The position numbers and the translations under genes are program-made. DNA of 64,000 bases from Chrysophaeum taylorii (Eukaryota; Sar; Pelagophyceae; Pelagomonadales; Pelagomonadaceae). The DNA lies in assembly GCA_029834535.1 (NCBI GenBank), contig JAQMWT010000388.1, forward strand, positions 213,176-277,175, read 5' to 3'. This document shows positions 52,410 to 60,154 of this stretch, piece by piece (the stretch's first letter is position 1; each line of letters starts with the position of its first letter). Below the pieces are notes generated by a model. It had not been told where the DNA came from, searched no databases, and saw only the letters and a list, made by a program, of their open reading frames with translations.

Positions 52410-53912
52410 CTAGCCGACGGGGCTCATAATTCGCATCTCCTTCGGCACAGCTCGGCTCCAGTATTCAATCACTCGTTCTTCTCGAGTCACTCTTCCGGCA
52501 TCGTCCTTGACTTCGACAATCTGGAAGAGATATGCTCCAAGTCCATCCTTGGAAGCATCGGATCGGATCTGAAAAGGCAGATCATAATCGGCGTGGTAGA
52601 CTCCACGGGAATCAACCAAAGCTTCAATAATCGTATCCCAAGCTTTCTGACACTCGGGCGTCCACTCGAACTTTACACCTTCGAGGCATAATCGTCTCAA
52701 CGGTTCCACAATCTTCGAGTAGCCCTTCACATATCGCCGGCAGTAATTACTCATGCCGATGAAAGAGCGTATCTGGGTCTTCGGGGAAGTATTCGGTAAA
52801 GTACCTGGAATCGGCATCTTCTGCAGTGCTTCCAGCGTCTTCGGATTCGGCTTCAAGCCTTCTGGGGTAGAAATGTGTCCCAGAAATTCTATATCATCCT
52901 TGAGAAGGTGGAACTTCGCGGTTCGACCGCTGTACCCTCTCTGTGCCAAATGACACATCACTTCGATCAAAACTTGTAAATGTCGATGAAGATCGTCGGA
53001 TCCCATCATAATATCGTCAACAAACGCAACCAAGTCTCGATACATCCATTTCGAAAGGTCGCTCGCCATTTGCTTGCAGAAAAGAGCTCCGGCCGTCTTC
53101 ACACCTAGAGGTAATCGCAAGAAACTATGAGCGCCAAGTGGGCTAACCATCGTGACAGCGTCTTGCGCTGCCGGATCCAGACGAAGGTTGTGGTATCCCC
53201 ATCTAATATCAATGCATGTCCGCCATCGTCTCATCGCGAGAAAGGCTAAAGCATCATCTTGTCGAATGTTTGGCCAACTGTCATTGACCAATTGATCGTT
53301 GAGCTGACGTAAGTCAACTGCAGCACGGAACGCGTTTGACGTTCCAATCTCAGCTCCTTTCTTCGGAAGCATCAACACAGGAAAGCCCCAAGGTGAGTTG
53401 GCCGGACGAATGACTCCATCCCGGCACCACTCGCTGATCTGCTTGCGGAGACAATCGAGCTTCGCAGGCGTCAATCGGTAGGGCGTCATCTTAATCGGTC
53501 GCGGATTCGCGTCTTTGAATCGTAGAGACACAGGAGGCGAGTCCACAGGTCTCATAATCGGGTCGAAAAAGGCCCAAGAATATTGCACACAGTGACGGAG
53601 CATCAGTTTCGCCTCGTCATCTAAGTGCGGATTGTCAGGAATTCCCAGCTCCTGAACAACCTTGTCAACTTCTTCCTTCGTAGGAATTTGAACTTTCATT
53701 GCTTCGTTGTCCTTGACATGCTCAGGAGTTTGCGGCAGCGGTGCACCCTCAGCATCGCGCGGCGCATCTTTCCATGGCACATCGAACTTTTTCTCGTATT
53801 TTAGTTTCACTTCCGGGTGGCTTTTGTTGATCCTCTCGCCTTTGACACGAACACTCGGCTCGCTCTTAATCTTCGGTTCCCGATCTCGCTCAGGATCTGG
53901 CGGAACGTCCAA
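52410..53912 (-). CDS. Reverse transcriptase and RNase H start, LTR element pol (part 1)
   Basis: The frame is 500 codons without an ATG at its start. It overlaps the methyltransferase frame by about 106 nt in the -1 register, so ribosomal frameshifting or a fused polyprotein is likely. RT blocks in order: FRAAVDLRQLND, CIDIRWGYHNLRLD, LPLGVKTAGALFCK and FVDDIMM (catalytic xxDD), then the primer-grip region with FLGHISTPEGLKPNP and RSFIGMSNYCRRYV. RNase H starts with IRSDASKDGLGAYLFQ and the frame stops at SRAVPKEM...SPVG, where the rest of the RNase H domain continues in the -1 frame. An N-terminal 120-residue charged region links it to the methyltransferase. Confidence 0.92.
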   Translation of the reverse strand: MDVPPDPERDREPKIKSEPSVRVKGERINKSHPEVKLKYEKKFDVPWKDAPRDAEGAPLPQTPEHVKDNEAMKVQIPTKEEVDKVVQELGIPDNPHLDDEAKLMLRHCVQYSWAFFDPIMRPVDSPPVSLRFKDANPRPIKMTPYRLTPAKLDCLRKQISEWCRDGVIRPANSPWGFPVLMLPKKGAEIGTSNAFRAAVDLRQLNDQLVNDSWPNIRQDDALAFLAMRRWRTCIDIRWGYHNLRLDPAAQDAVTMVSPLGAHSFLRLPLGVKTAGALFCKQMASDLSKWMYRDLVAFVDDIMMGSDDLHRHLQVLIEVMCHLAQRGYSGRTAKFHLLKDDIEFLGHISTPEGLKPNPKTLEALQKMPIPGTLPNTSPKTQIRSFIGMSNYCRRYVKGYSKIVEPLRRLCLEGVKFEWTPECQKAWDTIIEALVDSRGVYHADYDLPFQIRSDASKDGLGAYLFQIVEVKDDAGRVTREERVIEYWSRAVPKEMRIMSPVG

Positions 53913-55015
53913 ATTTGGTTGTCGGGGGCAGCAGAAGAAGCATGAGACGTCCCCGGCTCATCTGTTGCAGGCGGAATCAACGGTACCTCTGGAGGTTTCC
54001 ATTTGGTGCGATCTTGAAGATCATCAGTCGACACCCATCTTACGACACGTGTGCGCGTGTTTAACAGCGGAACTTGTACGTGACGAAGGGTGGTTTCATC
54101 AATTTGTAAATAATAATCAAACGGTCGGTCTGCAGGACTCAACGCTGACGGCAAAGCTTCGCCGCTCAGGTGAAATTCCTTGGTCACAGAGTTGTGCAGA
54201 TCGAGCATTAATAAGGCCATCGTGTCAGGTGGCACGACGGACGCCAAGTGTTTCAACGAGGTCGTCCTGGAGAAGCCGGCCCAATCAAAATCAGGGGGCA
54301 TCGTCAGCAACTCCGAAGTCATTTTCAGATTCAGAGATCTGTAATCGGAACGGTGCGGTCCTACGCGAAGCGGGACACGCGTAACGGTATAAGCTGCGTC
54401 TGTCGCGGCTCGTGATGATCCTAAATTGTTCATCTGAAGTAAATGTCGTTCGTCGGCGTAGCCAAGTGCTGCGGCGAACTTTTGCTGCATATTCTTGCAA
54501 GTCTTTGGAACTGCGCGCAAATGGAGCGGATGGCTGGAAACCAACAATCGCACGCGACAGCTCATCAAACTGGTTATGTCGTAAAAATTGACGACGTATA
54601 CGTAAGGGTGCAAACGTGCAACGTAAGAAATAATCGAAGCCTCCTGCTCTATCAACCACATGAAGAAACCAGCCATCTTGCATAATTTCATCGTCCAGTG
54701 GGTAGCGGTGACTCCCTTCCCAACATCTCTGGAAGTCAAGTTGCACAGAGCGGAGTGTACGCAGGGTGGCGACGCGACACACATCGACGACGACCATTCC
54801 GCGTAGGGTAAATAAGATTCGATCAACCGTAAGGTTGTAACATAGCGACCACACAATGTGTGCTGCACCACAGGAATATTCGGAAAGTTCTTGTGGTGGA
54901 TCTGGTTGGCGGTGTCCGACGCATCGAGTGCTAGCACGACTCGAAACGACGTCCCACACGTTTCGTTGGCTCGTTGGAGACCTAAAGTACTGCCTCCGGC
55001 TCCACTGAACAGCAT
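53807..55015 (-). CDS. DNA cytosine-5 methyltransferase-like protein within the LTR element
   Basis: The protein is 402 aa from the ATG at 55015, whose A is the last base of the preceding TGA. It begins at once with motif I (MLFSGAGGSTLGL). The next strand ends in LALDAS...NFPNIPVVQ, like motifs II-III. Motif IV has the catalytic Cys as VASPPCVHSALC (Cys85). Motif VI is altered (MWLIEQEA, about aa 119-126, where ENV is usual), and motif VIII reads SCRVRLLVSS. The C-terminal LLTMPPDFDW and LASVVPPDTMALLML resemble motifs IX-X. This is the order of C5 methyltransferases with a shortened target-recognition region. The last 90 residues are a linker leading into RT. Activity cannot be asserted because motif VI is non-standard. 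Confidence 0.78.
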   Translation of the reverse strand: MLFSGAGGSTLGLQRANETCGTSFRVVLALDASDTANQIHHKNFPNIPVVQHTLCGRYVTTLRLIESYLPYAEWSSSMCVASPPCVHSALCNLTSRDVGKGVTATHWTMKLCKMAGFFMWLIEQEASIISYVARLHPYVYVVNFYDITSLMSCRVRLLVSSHPLHLRAVPKTCKNMQQKFAAALGYADERHLLQMNNLGSSRAATDAAYTVTRVPLRVGPHRSDYRSLNLKMTSELLTMPPDFDWAGFSRTTSLKHLASVVPPDTMALLMLDLHNSVTKEFHLSGEALPSALSPADRPFDYYLQIDETTLRHVQVPLLNTRTRVVRWVSTDDLQDRTKWKPPEVPLIPPATDEPGTSHASSAAPDNQIWTFRQILSEIGNRRLRASRVFVSKARGSTKATRK

Positions 55016-55233
55016 CACCACCTTGCGATAAGTGATTGGAAGCCATTGAACCTTTTCATATCGGCGGCGGATCTCCGCTTCGGTGATCTCGCGGCATTTC
55101 TTTTCATCTTTTCTGACCTTCGAGCGAAATCGTCGCTGCCTTCAGGTCGTTTGAGGGTGGACTTGTCCGTCATAGCGGTCATAGCGTCCTTCTGCACCGT
55201 GCTCAGCAGCATCGGCGGGGAGATTCGTCGCAT
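55015..55233 (-). CDS. Short basic ORF4 of the LTR element
   Basis: A 72-codon frame starting at the ATG at 55233 overlaps the end of ORF3 by 31 nt and ends in TGATG, where its stop overlaps the methyltransferase start. The product is Lys/Arg-rich (RRSEKMKRNAARSPKRRSAA). It could be a nucleocapsid-like basic peptide or simply a translational bridge. Confidence 0.45.
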   Translation of the reverse strand: MRRISPPMLLSTVQKDAMTAMTDKSTLKRPEGSDDFARRSEKMKRNAARSPKRRSAADMKRFNGFQSLIARW

Positions 55234-56792
55234 CGCGTCAAATGACTAGCGACAGAAACGGTGAAAGAAAGGTTCCCCTTGTCGTATCCTTCTTCACATT
55301 CTTTCGTAAGTTCGTTGATCGTAGAGACGTTCAACTCATCTTCGTACCTAACGATATCACCAATCGCAAGGGCTTCGCCTTGAGTGACGATCGTCGGCAC
55401 TTCTTCCGTGGCAGTAACTGCCACCCGAGCAGCGGACCGGTCGCGCTCTTCGCAAGAAGAACACATTCCTTCGACAACTCCCAACTGCTCGTTCTCAGCA
55501 AACGTAGCGACGAAAACCTGTCCTTTTTCCATAGGCTTCGACAAAATAACCGGTAGATTGTACGTTCGACCGGGCTCGATTTGAAGCGTGCGCGCGGCAT
55601 AAGCGATTACTTCTCGCGCGTCTTCTCCCGGAGCTGGGGAGAATTTGGTCGTAGCATGTCCCCGCGTAGCCATGGCTACCTTACGTTCCGGCGGCGGGCT
55701 TCGGAGATCTTTAATCGTGCTCAAACGAGCATAAACTCGAGTCTTGACCAGGTCGAGACTCTGCCGAAAGGCATCGTGTTGATGATTGTAAATCGGTACG
55801 GTTATCGGATTTCGATCGTAAATAGACCGAAAGGTCACGATTGGTGCATCGACCCGTTCATCCTTAACTTTAATCTTTTTGCGCCCGTAGACGACTTGGG
55901 TTCGACAAAAACAGATCCGATCATGGGGAAAATCCACGATGGCTCCTAAAACTCGTATATCGCGCCCTCCCAACAGGAACAAATAATTCGTATCGGCTAC
56001 AATAGCGACAATGGGGGCAGCGAAATCGTCGGCGAAGGCGACCCGAAGGGCGATCCAACGATGGATCGTCGTCGTATTCAACCCTGATCTGTACAGCTTG
56101 CGCTTAATCGGAAGTTCGCCTTCATCGAAAATCAACTGATCTTTGGTCAACTTTTTGACCATTTCTCGGCAAATATAAGAAACATCTGCCATTCCATCGA
56201 CACCAATGGTCGTCGAGAATTTCGGTCCGTCACGATTCCTGTAGATGTGACAGGCTATAAACGTTAAAGTACCCGTATCTAAGCAACTGAGGGTAATCAA
56301 ATCATCTTCGATCGTCTTGCCATCTCGCGGCGTCAACGAAGTGTGAGCACATCGGGCTCTGAATCGCTCATCTCCGGGGTTGGGCATCGATACCGCGGCT
56401 TGAGCTTTCGTATTATCTGTTGTTGGCGTCTTCGCCATAATGCTCGCGGCAGCCTCTTTATCTGGCGGCTTCCGCTCTTCCTCCAAGACAATCTCAGAGG
56501 GAATCAGTGCTGGTAGGGGATCCTGGTCTTCGTAGTTCACGGAAGCAAAGGACCCCTCCCATAAATCATTCATTTCGTCTTTCCAGAATGCATCTGTAAA
56601 TTCATTCGTCGCCTGCTGATCCTCATCAGCATCGGCGATCGGTTCCGTGTCAGCTGCGGCTTTGAGTCTGCAGCTGCGCGGTTGTTCTGGTGGCTTCTTC
56701 AGCAAGAAATTCCGAGCTTTCGTCCACCAATCCTGCAGGTTCCACGTCTGCTCGTCTTCGTCACACTTGAGAACGCTGCTAATCTTCTTCAT
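55203..56792 (-). CDS. Retropepsin-like ORF3 of the LTR element
   Basis: The protein is 529 aa from the ATG at 56792. The middle resembles a retroviral-type aspartic protease: TTIGVDGMADVSYICREMV where the active-site Asp-Thr/Ser-Gly would be, a central beta strand IALRVAFADDFAAPIVAIV, and YLFLLGGRDIRVLGAIVDF matching the flap-to-end segment (I/L-L-G-x-D). The catalytic triad is not standard (VDG instead of DTG/DSG), so the assignment rests on the surrounding pattern. The N-terminal 130 residues are acidic. A C-terminal pair GMCSSCEERD could bind metal. Its ATG lies four bases after the stop of ORF2. Confidence 0.6.
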   Translation of the reverse strand: MKKISSVLKCDEDEQTWNLQDWWTKARNFLLKKPPEQPRSCRLKAAADTEPIADADEDQQATNEFTDAFWKDEMNDLWEGSFASVNYEDQDPLPALIPSEIVLEEERKPPDKEAAASIMAKTPTTDNTKAQAAVSMPNPGDERFRARCAHTSLTPRDGKTIEDDLITLSCLDTGTLTFIACHIYRNRDGPKFSTTIGVDGMADVSYICREMVKKLTKDQLIFDEGELPIKRKLYRSGLNTTTIHRWIALRVAFADDFAAPIVAIVADTNYLFLLGGRDIRVLGAIVDFPHDRICFCRTQVVYGRKKIKVKDERVDAPIVTFRSIYDRNPITVPIYNHQHDAFRQSLDLVKTRVYARLSTIKDLRSPPPERKVAMATRGHATTKFSPAPGEDAREVIAYAARTLQIEPGRTYNLPVILSKPMEKGQVFVATFAENEQLGVVEGMCSSCEERDRSAARVAVTATEEVPTIVTQGEALAIGDIVRYEDELNVSTINELTKECEEGYDKGNLSFTVSVASHLTRCDESPRRCC

Positions 56793-56796
56793 AAAT

Positions 56797-58146
56797 CTAT
56801 CCTTTTCTTCCGGCGGCGTATCCGTGTCTCGATCCGTAGTAATCGAAACCGTTTCGGGGGGGGTCCGCAGGAAAAGATGGCGTCGTCCCCGACGTCAACT
56901 CTGTCGTAAAATCGTCGTCTGCAATACTCGCGCTGGTCATCGTCTCGTCAGTCGAATGCGCGCACGAGCTATCACTGCAGAAATTCATGTCTGGCTCACA
57001 GCCAGTTCGGTCGCCAGCGGTCGTCTCTGGAGGGTCCAAAGATAAGCCGATGGCATCGAGGGCTTCCTCATCAAAAATAAACGGTGGGTCGTCCATGGAC
57101 GACTCGTCAAATAACGTTAACGCAGACACTGGTTCACAAAGTGTAGCTTCTTCATCTTCCGAATCTGAATCGCCTTCCCAGTATCGTGTAGCTTCAAGTT
57201 CCTCGCTCGAATCTTCGAGCTCATCGCTCGACATCTGCTCATAAATCTGTGCCAAAGACCGACGATTGGTCAGCACGTCGTTGGGTGGCTCGTCCATCGG
57301 TGGGCGAGCAAGATCTTCGAATGCGGCCGCGGCAAGGGCGTCGGCTGCGTCGTCGGTGCGGGTGTCCGTGTTCGGGTACACCGTCACTCCTAATGGTAAC
57401 TGTTGACCGCAAGGGGTCGTAAATGCGAGCGTTGCGCTCAAAAAACTCGAATTATTTTGGTGTCGGCCTCCGTCGTATTCGTCGTAGCGCGATCGGCGTC
57501 GTCTGTGCCGGCGCGAACTTCGACTGGGGCTCTTGTTATCTTTGTCTCTCTCTGGCGTCAGTTCGGCAGGTCCTAGTACCTCTGGATCGTCCCTGTAGGC
57601 GACTGGTGCTCCCAAGTCTATCCGAACTGGCTCAATCGTCTCTTCTATCGAAATATCGACGCCTTCGTCGTCTTTTTGCCAAACCTCCGACCAAACGTAA
57701 ATTAAATCTCGGTTGGCCAATAACTCCGTGCCTCGGGGTCGGAATTGTACTTCTTTCCGCTCTGGCGGTTTCTTCTTCAGGAAACATTGAGCTCGTATCC
57801 TTATCGTCGGTACGCTCATCTTCCTATTATCCATGCTGATCGTCCCATCCAAATTCGGTTCCGGGCGGCAGCTATACTCATCCCTCATAGTATGTTCGGG
57901 ATCTTTCTTTATCACGTAGCCATCATCATATGCAGGCTGAAAATCTTTGAACTCTTCGTTCGTGAGTAATACGCCAGGGCTTTCACTGAGCTCCAAAGGC
58001 AGTTCATGCGTTATAAGATTCTTCATCTCTTCCGCTTTCGTATTCATTTTCTCGGCCGTTTCACTCGGCCTCTCATCCACTCCATCGCTTCGAATATCGG
58101 CAATCGCCTCGTCACTAAAAATGTCGGCACACGAATTGTCTGCCAT
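56797..58146 (-). CDS. Gag-like ORF2 of the LTR element
   Basis: The protein is 449 aa from the ATG at 58146, two bases after the stop of ORF1 (TGA-CG-ATG). It is acidic overall with one basic cluster (SRSSRRHRRRRSRYDEY). It ends in TSGTTPSFPADPP, nearly the same as the end of ORF1 (TSGTTPSSLQPP), so the two ORFs may share a processing site or derive from duplication. No capsid or zinc-knuckle motif is seen. Its position between ORF1 and the protease suggests a structural protein. Confidence 0.5.
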   Translation of the reverse strand: MADNSCADIFSDEAIADIRSDGVDERPSETAEKMNTKAEEMKNLITHELPLELSESPGVLLTNEEFKDFQPAYDDGYVIKKDPEHTMRDEYSCRPEPNLDGTISMDNRKMSVPTIRIRAQCFLKKKPPERKEVQFRPRGTELLANRDLIYVWSEVWQKDDEGVDISIEETIEPVRIDLGAPVAYRDDPEVLGPAELTPERDKDNKSPSRSSRRHRRRRSRYDEYDGGRHQNNSSFLSATLAFTTPCGQQLPLGVTVYPNTDTRTDDAADALAAAAFEDLARPPMDEPPNDVLTNRRSLAQIYEQMSSDELEDSSEELEATRYWEGDSDSEDEEATLCEPVSALTLFDESSMDDPPFIFDEEALDAIGLSLDPPETTAGDRTGCEPDMNFCSDSSCAHSTDETMTSASIADDDFTTELTSGTTPSFPADPPRNGFDYYGSRHGYAAGRKG

Positions 58147-58148
58147 CG

Positions 58149-59264
58149 TCAAAGGGAATAAAACATCTGCAAAAACGTCTGCAGTCGGTTCGTCGGGGGC
58201 TGCAAAGAAGAAGGCGTCGTCCCCGACGTCATATCTGTCAAAAACTGGCCACCAAAGGGCACGTGACGTTCGATGGGTGTGTACTCAGGTGCGCGCTTAT
58301 CATTCGAGGTAATCCTCTGCGACGCATCGTCGATCGATCGTGGAGGCGACGTGCCATCCACTTGAATGTTCGGAGGTAAACTCATAGCATCGAGCGTAGC
58401 AGCGGCGGGTCCCTTACTTTGGGCGTCATCGGCTGCACGGGGCTCGTAAATCGGATTCACACATAACTCCGGCGCGTCGTCAAGACCGAGGGTTGTGTCA
58501 GCTGACGACAAATCATATCGTGCCACCAACGGTGACACCGGGTTAGAAGCGGTAGACGGCTTCGACCCGTAGTTTAACGACGTTTCGGTCAAATTCTTCG
58601 ATTCTGTGGGGATTTTGGTTTGGGTGAGCTCCTTCGACTTGGATTGCTCTTGATCGTAGTTTAACGACGTTTCGGTCATCTCGGACGACTCGTCGTCGTC
58701 GTCGCGCGGCTTCCTGACTTTCGCTCGCGTTCGCGTGGGCGGCGGTACCTCCGAAGTTCGGAATTCTTCCTCGAGACCGTTCGCTCGCCTCGGGCGATTC
58801 GGCATACGCAATTCATCTATTTCACGTGTCAACGCGCTTGCTTGATCTTGGAGGGCGTCTGCTCGAGCATTGGCCATACGCAGTTGCTCTTGCATTATTT
58901 TTATCTCCTTCCGGTGTAGCCGTTCTTTTCGTTCGTTCTCTTCCCCTAAGAGTTTTAAAAGTCTTTCTTGCGCGCGTTCGTTCTCTTCGCGTAATGCCCG
59001 CAAGTGAGCTTCGTAGAACTCATTCATTTTCGTTGCATCCGGGGGTTCTGCACGCGTTGACGGAGCTGTCGATCGTCCTCCCGCCGGTCTCTCCGTGGGC
59101 TTGCCGTCGTTGTAGTTTAGCTCTTCTTCCTCGTCAACTTCTGTATCGTGCTCTTCTTCATCATCATCATTATCATCATCGTCATTCCGCTCGTTCGTCT
59201 CATCCTGACGGCTTAGCGGTTCTTCATATCGTAGCTGCTCGACGGCAGCATCATCGTCTTCCAT
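58149..59264 (-). CDS. Coiled-coil gag-like ORF1 of the LTR element
   Basis: The protein is 371 aa from the ATG at 59264. Residues 25-55 are an Asp/Glu run. Residues 85-150 form a strong coiled coil (HLRALREENERAQERLLKLL, KIMQEQLRMANARADALQ), suited to self-assembly. The rest is Ser/Thr/Pro-rich. ETSLNY occurs twice with similar flanks, a short internal repeat. As the first ORF of the element it is the likely gag. The frame 59358-59678 between it and the 5' LTR is coding-like but lacks an ATG. Confidence 0.55.
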   Translation of the reverse strand: MEDDDAAVEQLRYEEPLSRQDETNERNDDDDNDDDEEEHDTEVDEEEELNYNDGKPTERPAGGRSTAPSTRAEPPDATKMNEFYEAHLRALREENERAQERLLKLLGEENERKERLHRKEIKIMQEQLRMANARADALQDQASALTREIDELRMPNRPRRANGLEEEFRTSEVPPPTRTRAKVRKPRDDDDESSEMTETSLNYDQEQSKSKELTQTKIPTESKNLTETSLNYGSKPSTASNPVSPLVARYDLSSADTTLGLDDAPELCVNPIYEPRAADDAQSKGPAAATLDAMSLPPNIQVDGTSPPRSIDDASQRITSNDKRAPEYTPIERHVPFGGQFLTDMTSGTTPSSLQPPTNRLQTFLQMFYSL

Positions 59265-59357
59265 ATCGGCTCTGGCTCGTTCTAGTCGGCCGAGATCAGA
59301 GCGGGTCCAAAATGGTTGAGTCGTCGTCGTTCTCGTGCTCCTTCGGCTCCGGAACTT

Positions 59358-59678
59358 CTAATCGTCCACGACACGCGTAATATCGTCGTTGCGTGCGTCT
59401 TCCACCGACAAATCTATCCGTACGGTGGGCGGCAGAACTCGTCTCTGCCCGGCAAACAATGCCTTATCCGTGAGTTGCGATCTCACTCCGCTCGCCTGCG
59501 GCAGCGGTACCCGGGTTGCGCGTCGGTTAGCACCAAATCGCGCGTCGTCACTTCCGACGACAAACGTATCCGGCCGGGGAACTTTCCCACGGCAATGGTC
59601 CTTCTGGAATTCCTTGTCGGCGCGCTTGATCAGGGCGCGCACGGCTTGTCCGGACCGTGTAGAGAATGCAAGATGCAC
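59358..59678 (-). other. Leader open frame without ATG
   Basis: A 106-codon frame lies between the 5' LTR and ORF1. It contains FQKDHCRGKVPRPDTFVVGS and VRIDLSVEDARNDDI and looks protein-like. No ATG starts it, so it may be the 5' untranslated leader, or an eroded ORF. Confidence 0.3.
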
Positions 59679-59710
59679 TAGTTCGTTGCGACCGATATAG
59701 TCGCTCGAAT

Positions 59711-59729
59711 CTCGTATTCCTCCACCACC
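59711..59729 (-). promoter_or_regulatory. Candidate primer-binding site
   Basis: Directly next to the 5' LTR the minus strand reads GGTGGTGGAGGAATACGAG. Its complement ends in TCCACCA, as a tRNA 3' end with CCA would. The matching tRNA is not identified. Confidence 0.35.
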
Positions 59730-60154
59730 TGTGGCGTAAGGAGAATTTTAGGGGCTACCTGGCGTGCCTTCGAATCCTGGCTCGCCGATCGCGTCCGTGC
59801 CCTTGGTGGGATCACTGGACGAGGATGGCCGTTCTCCCGCCACGCGACCACAAACAACTCCTGCGCCTGGTCCTCTCAACTTGAGGATCGGCTGTTGCTT
59901 TATGATCAAGGATAATCGAAATCAGAAATCAGGGTGACACATGTCACGGAAAAGGAAGATGATGTCAGAGAAAACTCTGACATCATCGGAACGGAGTAGG
60001 GTGCCCTGATGTCAGAGAAAACTCGGTGACACATGTCACGGAAAGGAAGATGATGTCAGAGAAAACTCTGACCTCATCGGAACGGAGTAGGGTGCCCCTG
60101 ATAAGGGGGGCCCTAGAAGAGGGTAAGCCTTAGGAGGCGGGAGTTGCCGCCACA
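59730..60154 (-). repeat. 5' LTR
   Basis: 425 bp with TG...CA ends. It is 44 bp longer than the other LTR because of extra internal repeat sequence. It carries a perfect 13-bp stem (GATGATGTCAGAG, AAAA loop, CTCTGACATCATC) at 59958-59987. It should contain the element's promoter. Confidence 0.9.

Larger units (their letters stand above)
49743..60154 (-). mobile_element. Complete Ty3/Gypsy-type LTR retrotransposon carrying a cytosine methyltransferase
   Basis: The 10.4-kb element is bounded by LTRs of 381 bp (49743-50123) and 425 bp (59730-60154), each starting TG and ending CA. GTCGA flanks both ends (49738-49742 and 60155-60159) as a 5-bp target-site duplication within the local satellite. 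All ORFs are on the minus strand, so the right LTR is the 5' LTR. The order is coiled-coil ORF1, ORF2, retropepsin-like ORF3, short ORF4, methyltransferase-like ORF5, RT/RNase H, integrase with a GPF/Y module. RT before integrase defines the Ty3/Gypsy order. The complete structure suggests a fairly recent insertion, while -1 frame breaks in pol leave its activity open. Confidence 0.92.

Noticed and set aside
59745-59800. tRNA-like T-arm sequence (CTTCGAATCC) in the LTR
   Set aside because: No acceptor or anticodon stem can be formed around it; both LTRs share it as ordinary LTR sequence.
49743-60154. Endogenous viral (envelope-bearing) element
   Set aside because: No envelope-like ORF with signal peptide and transmembrane segment is present; the extra ORFs are gag-like and methyltransferase-like.
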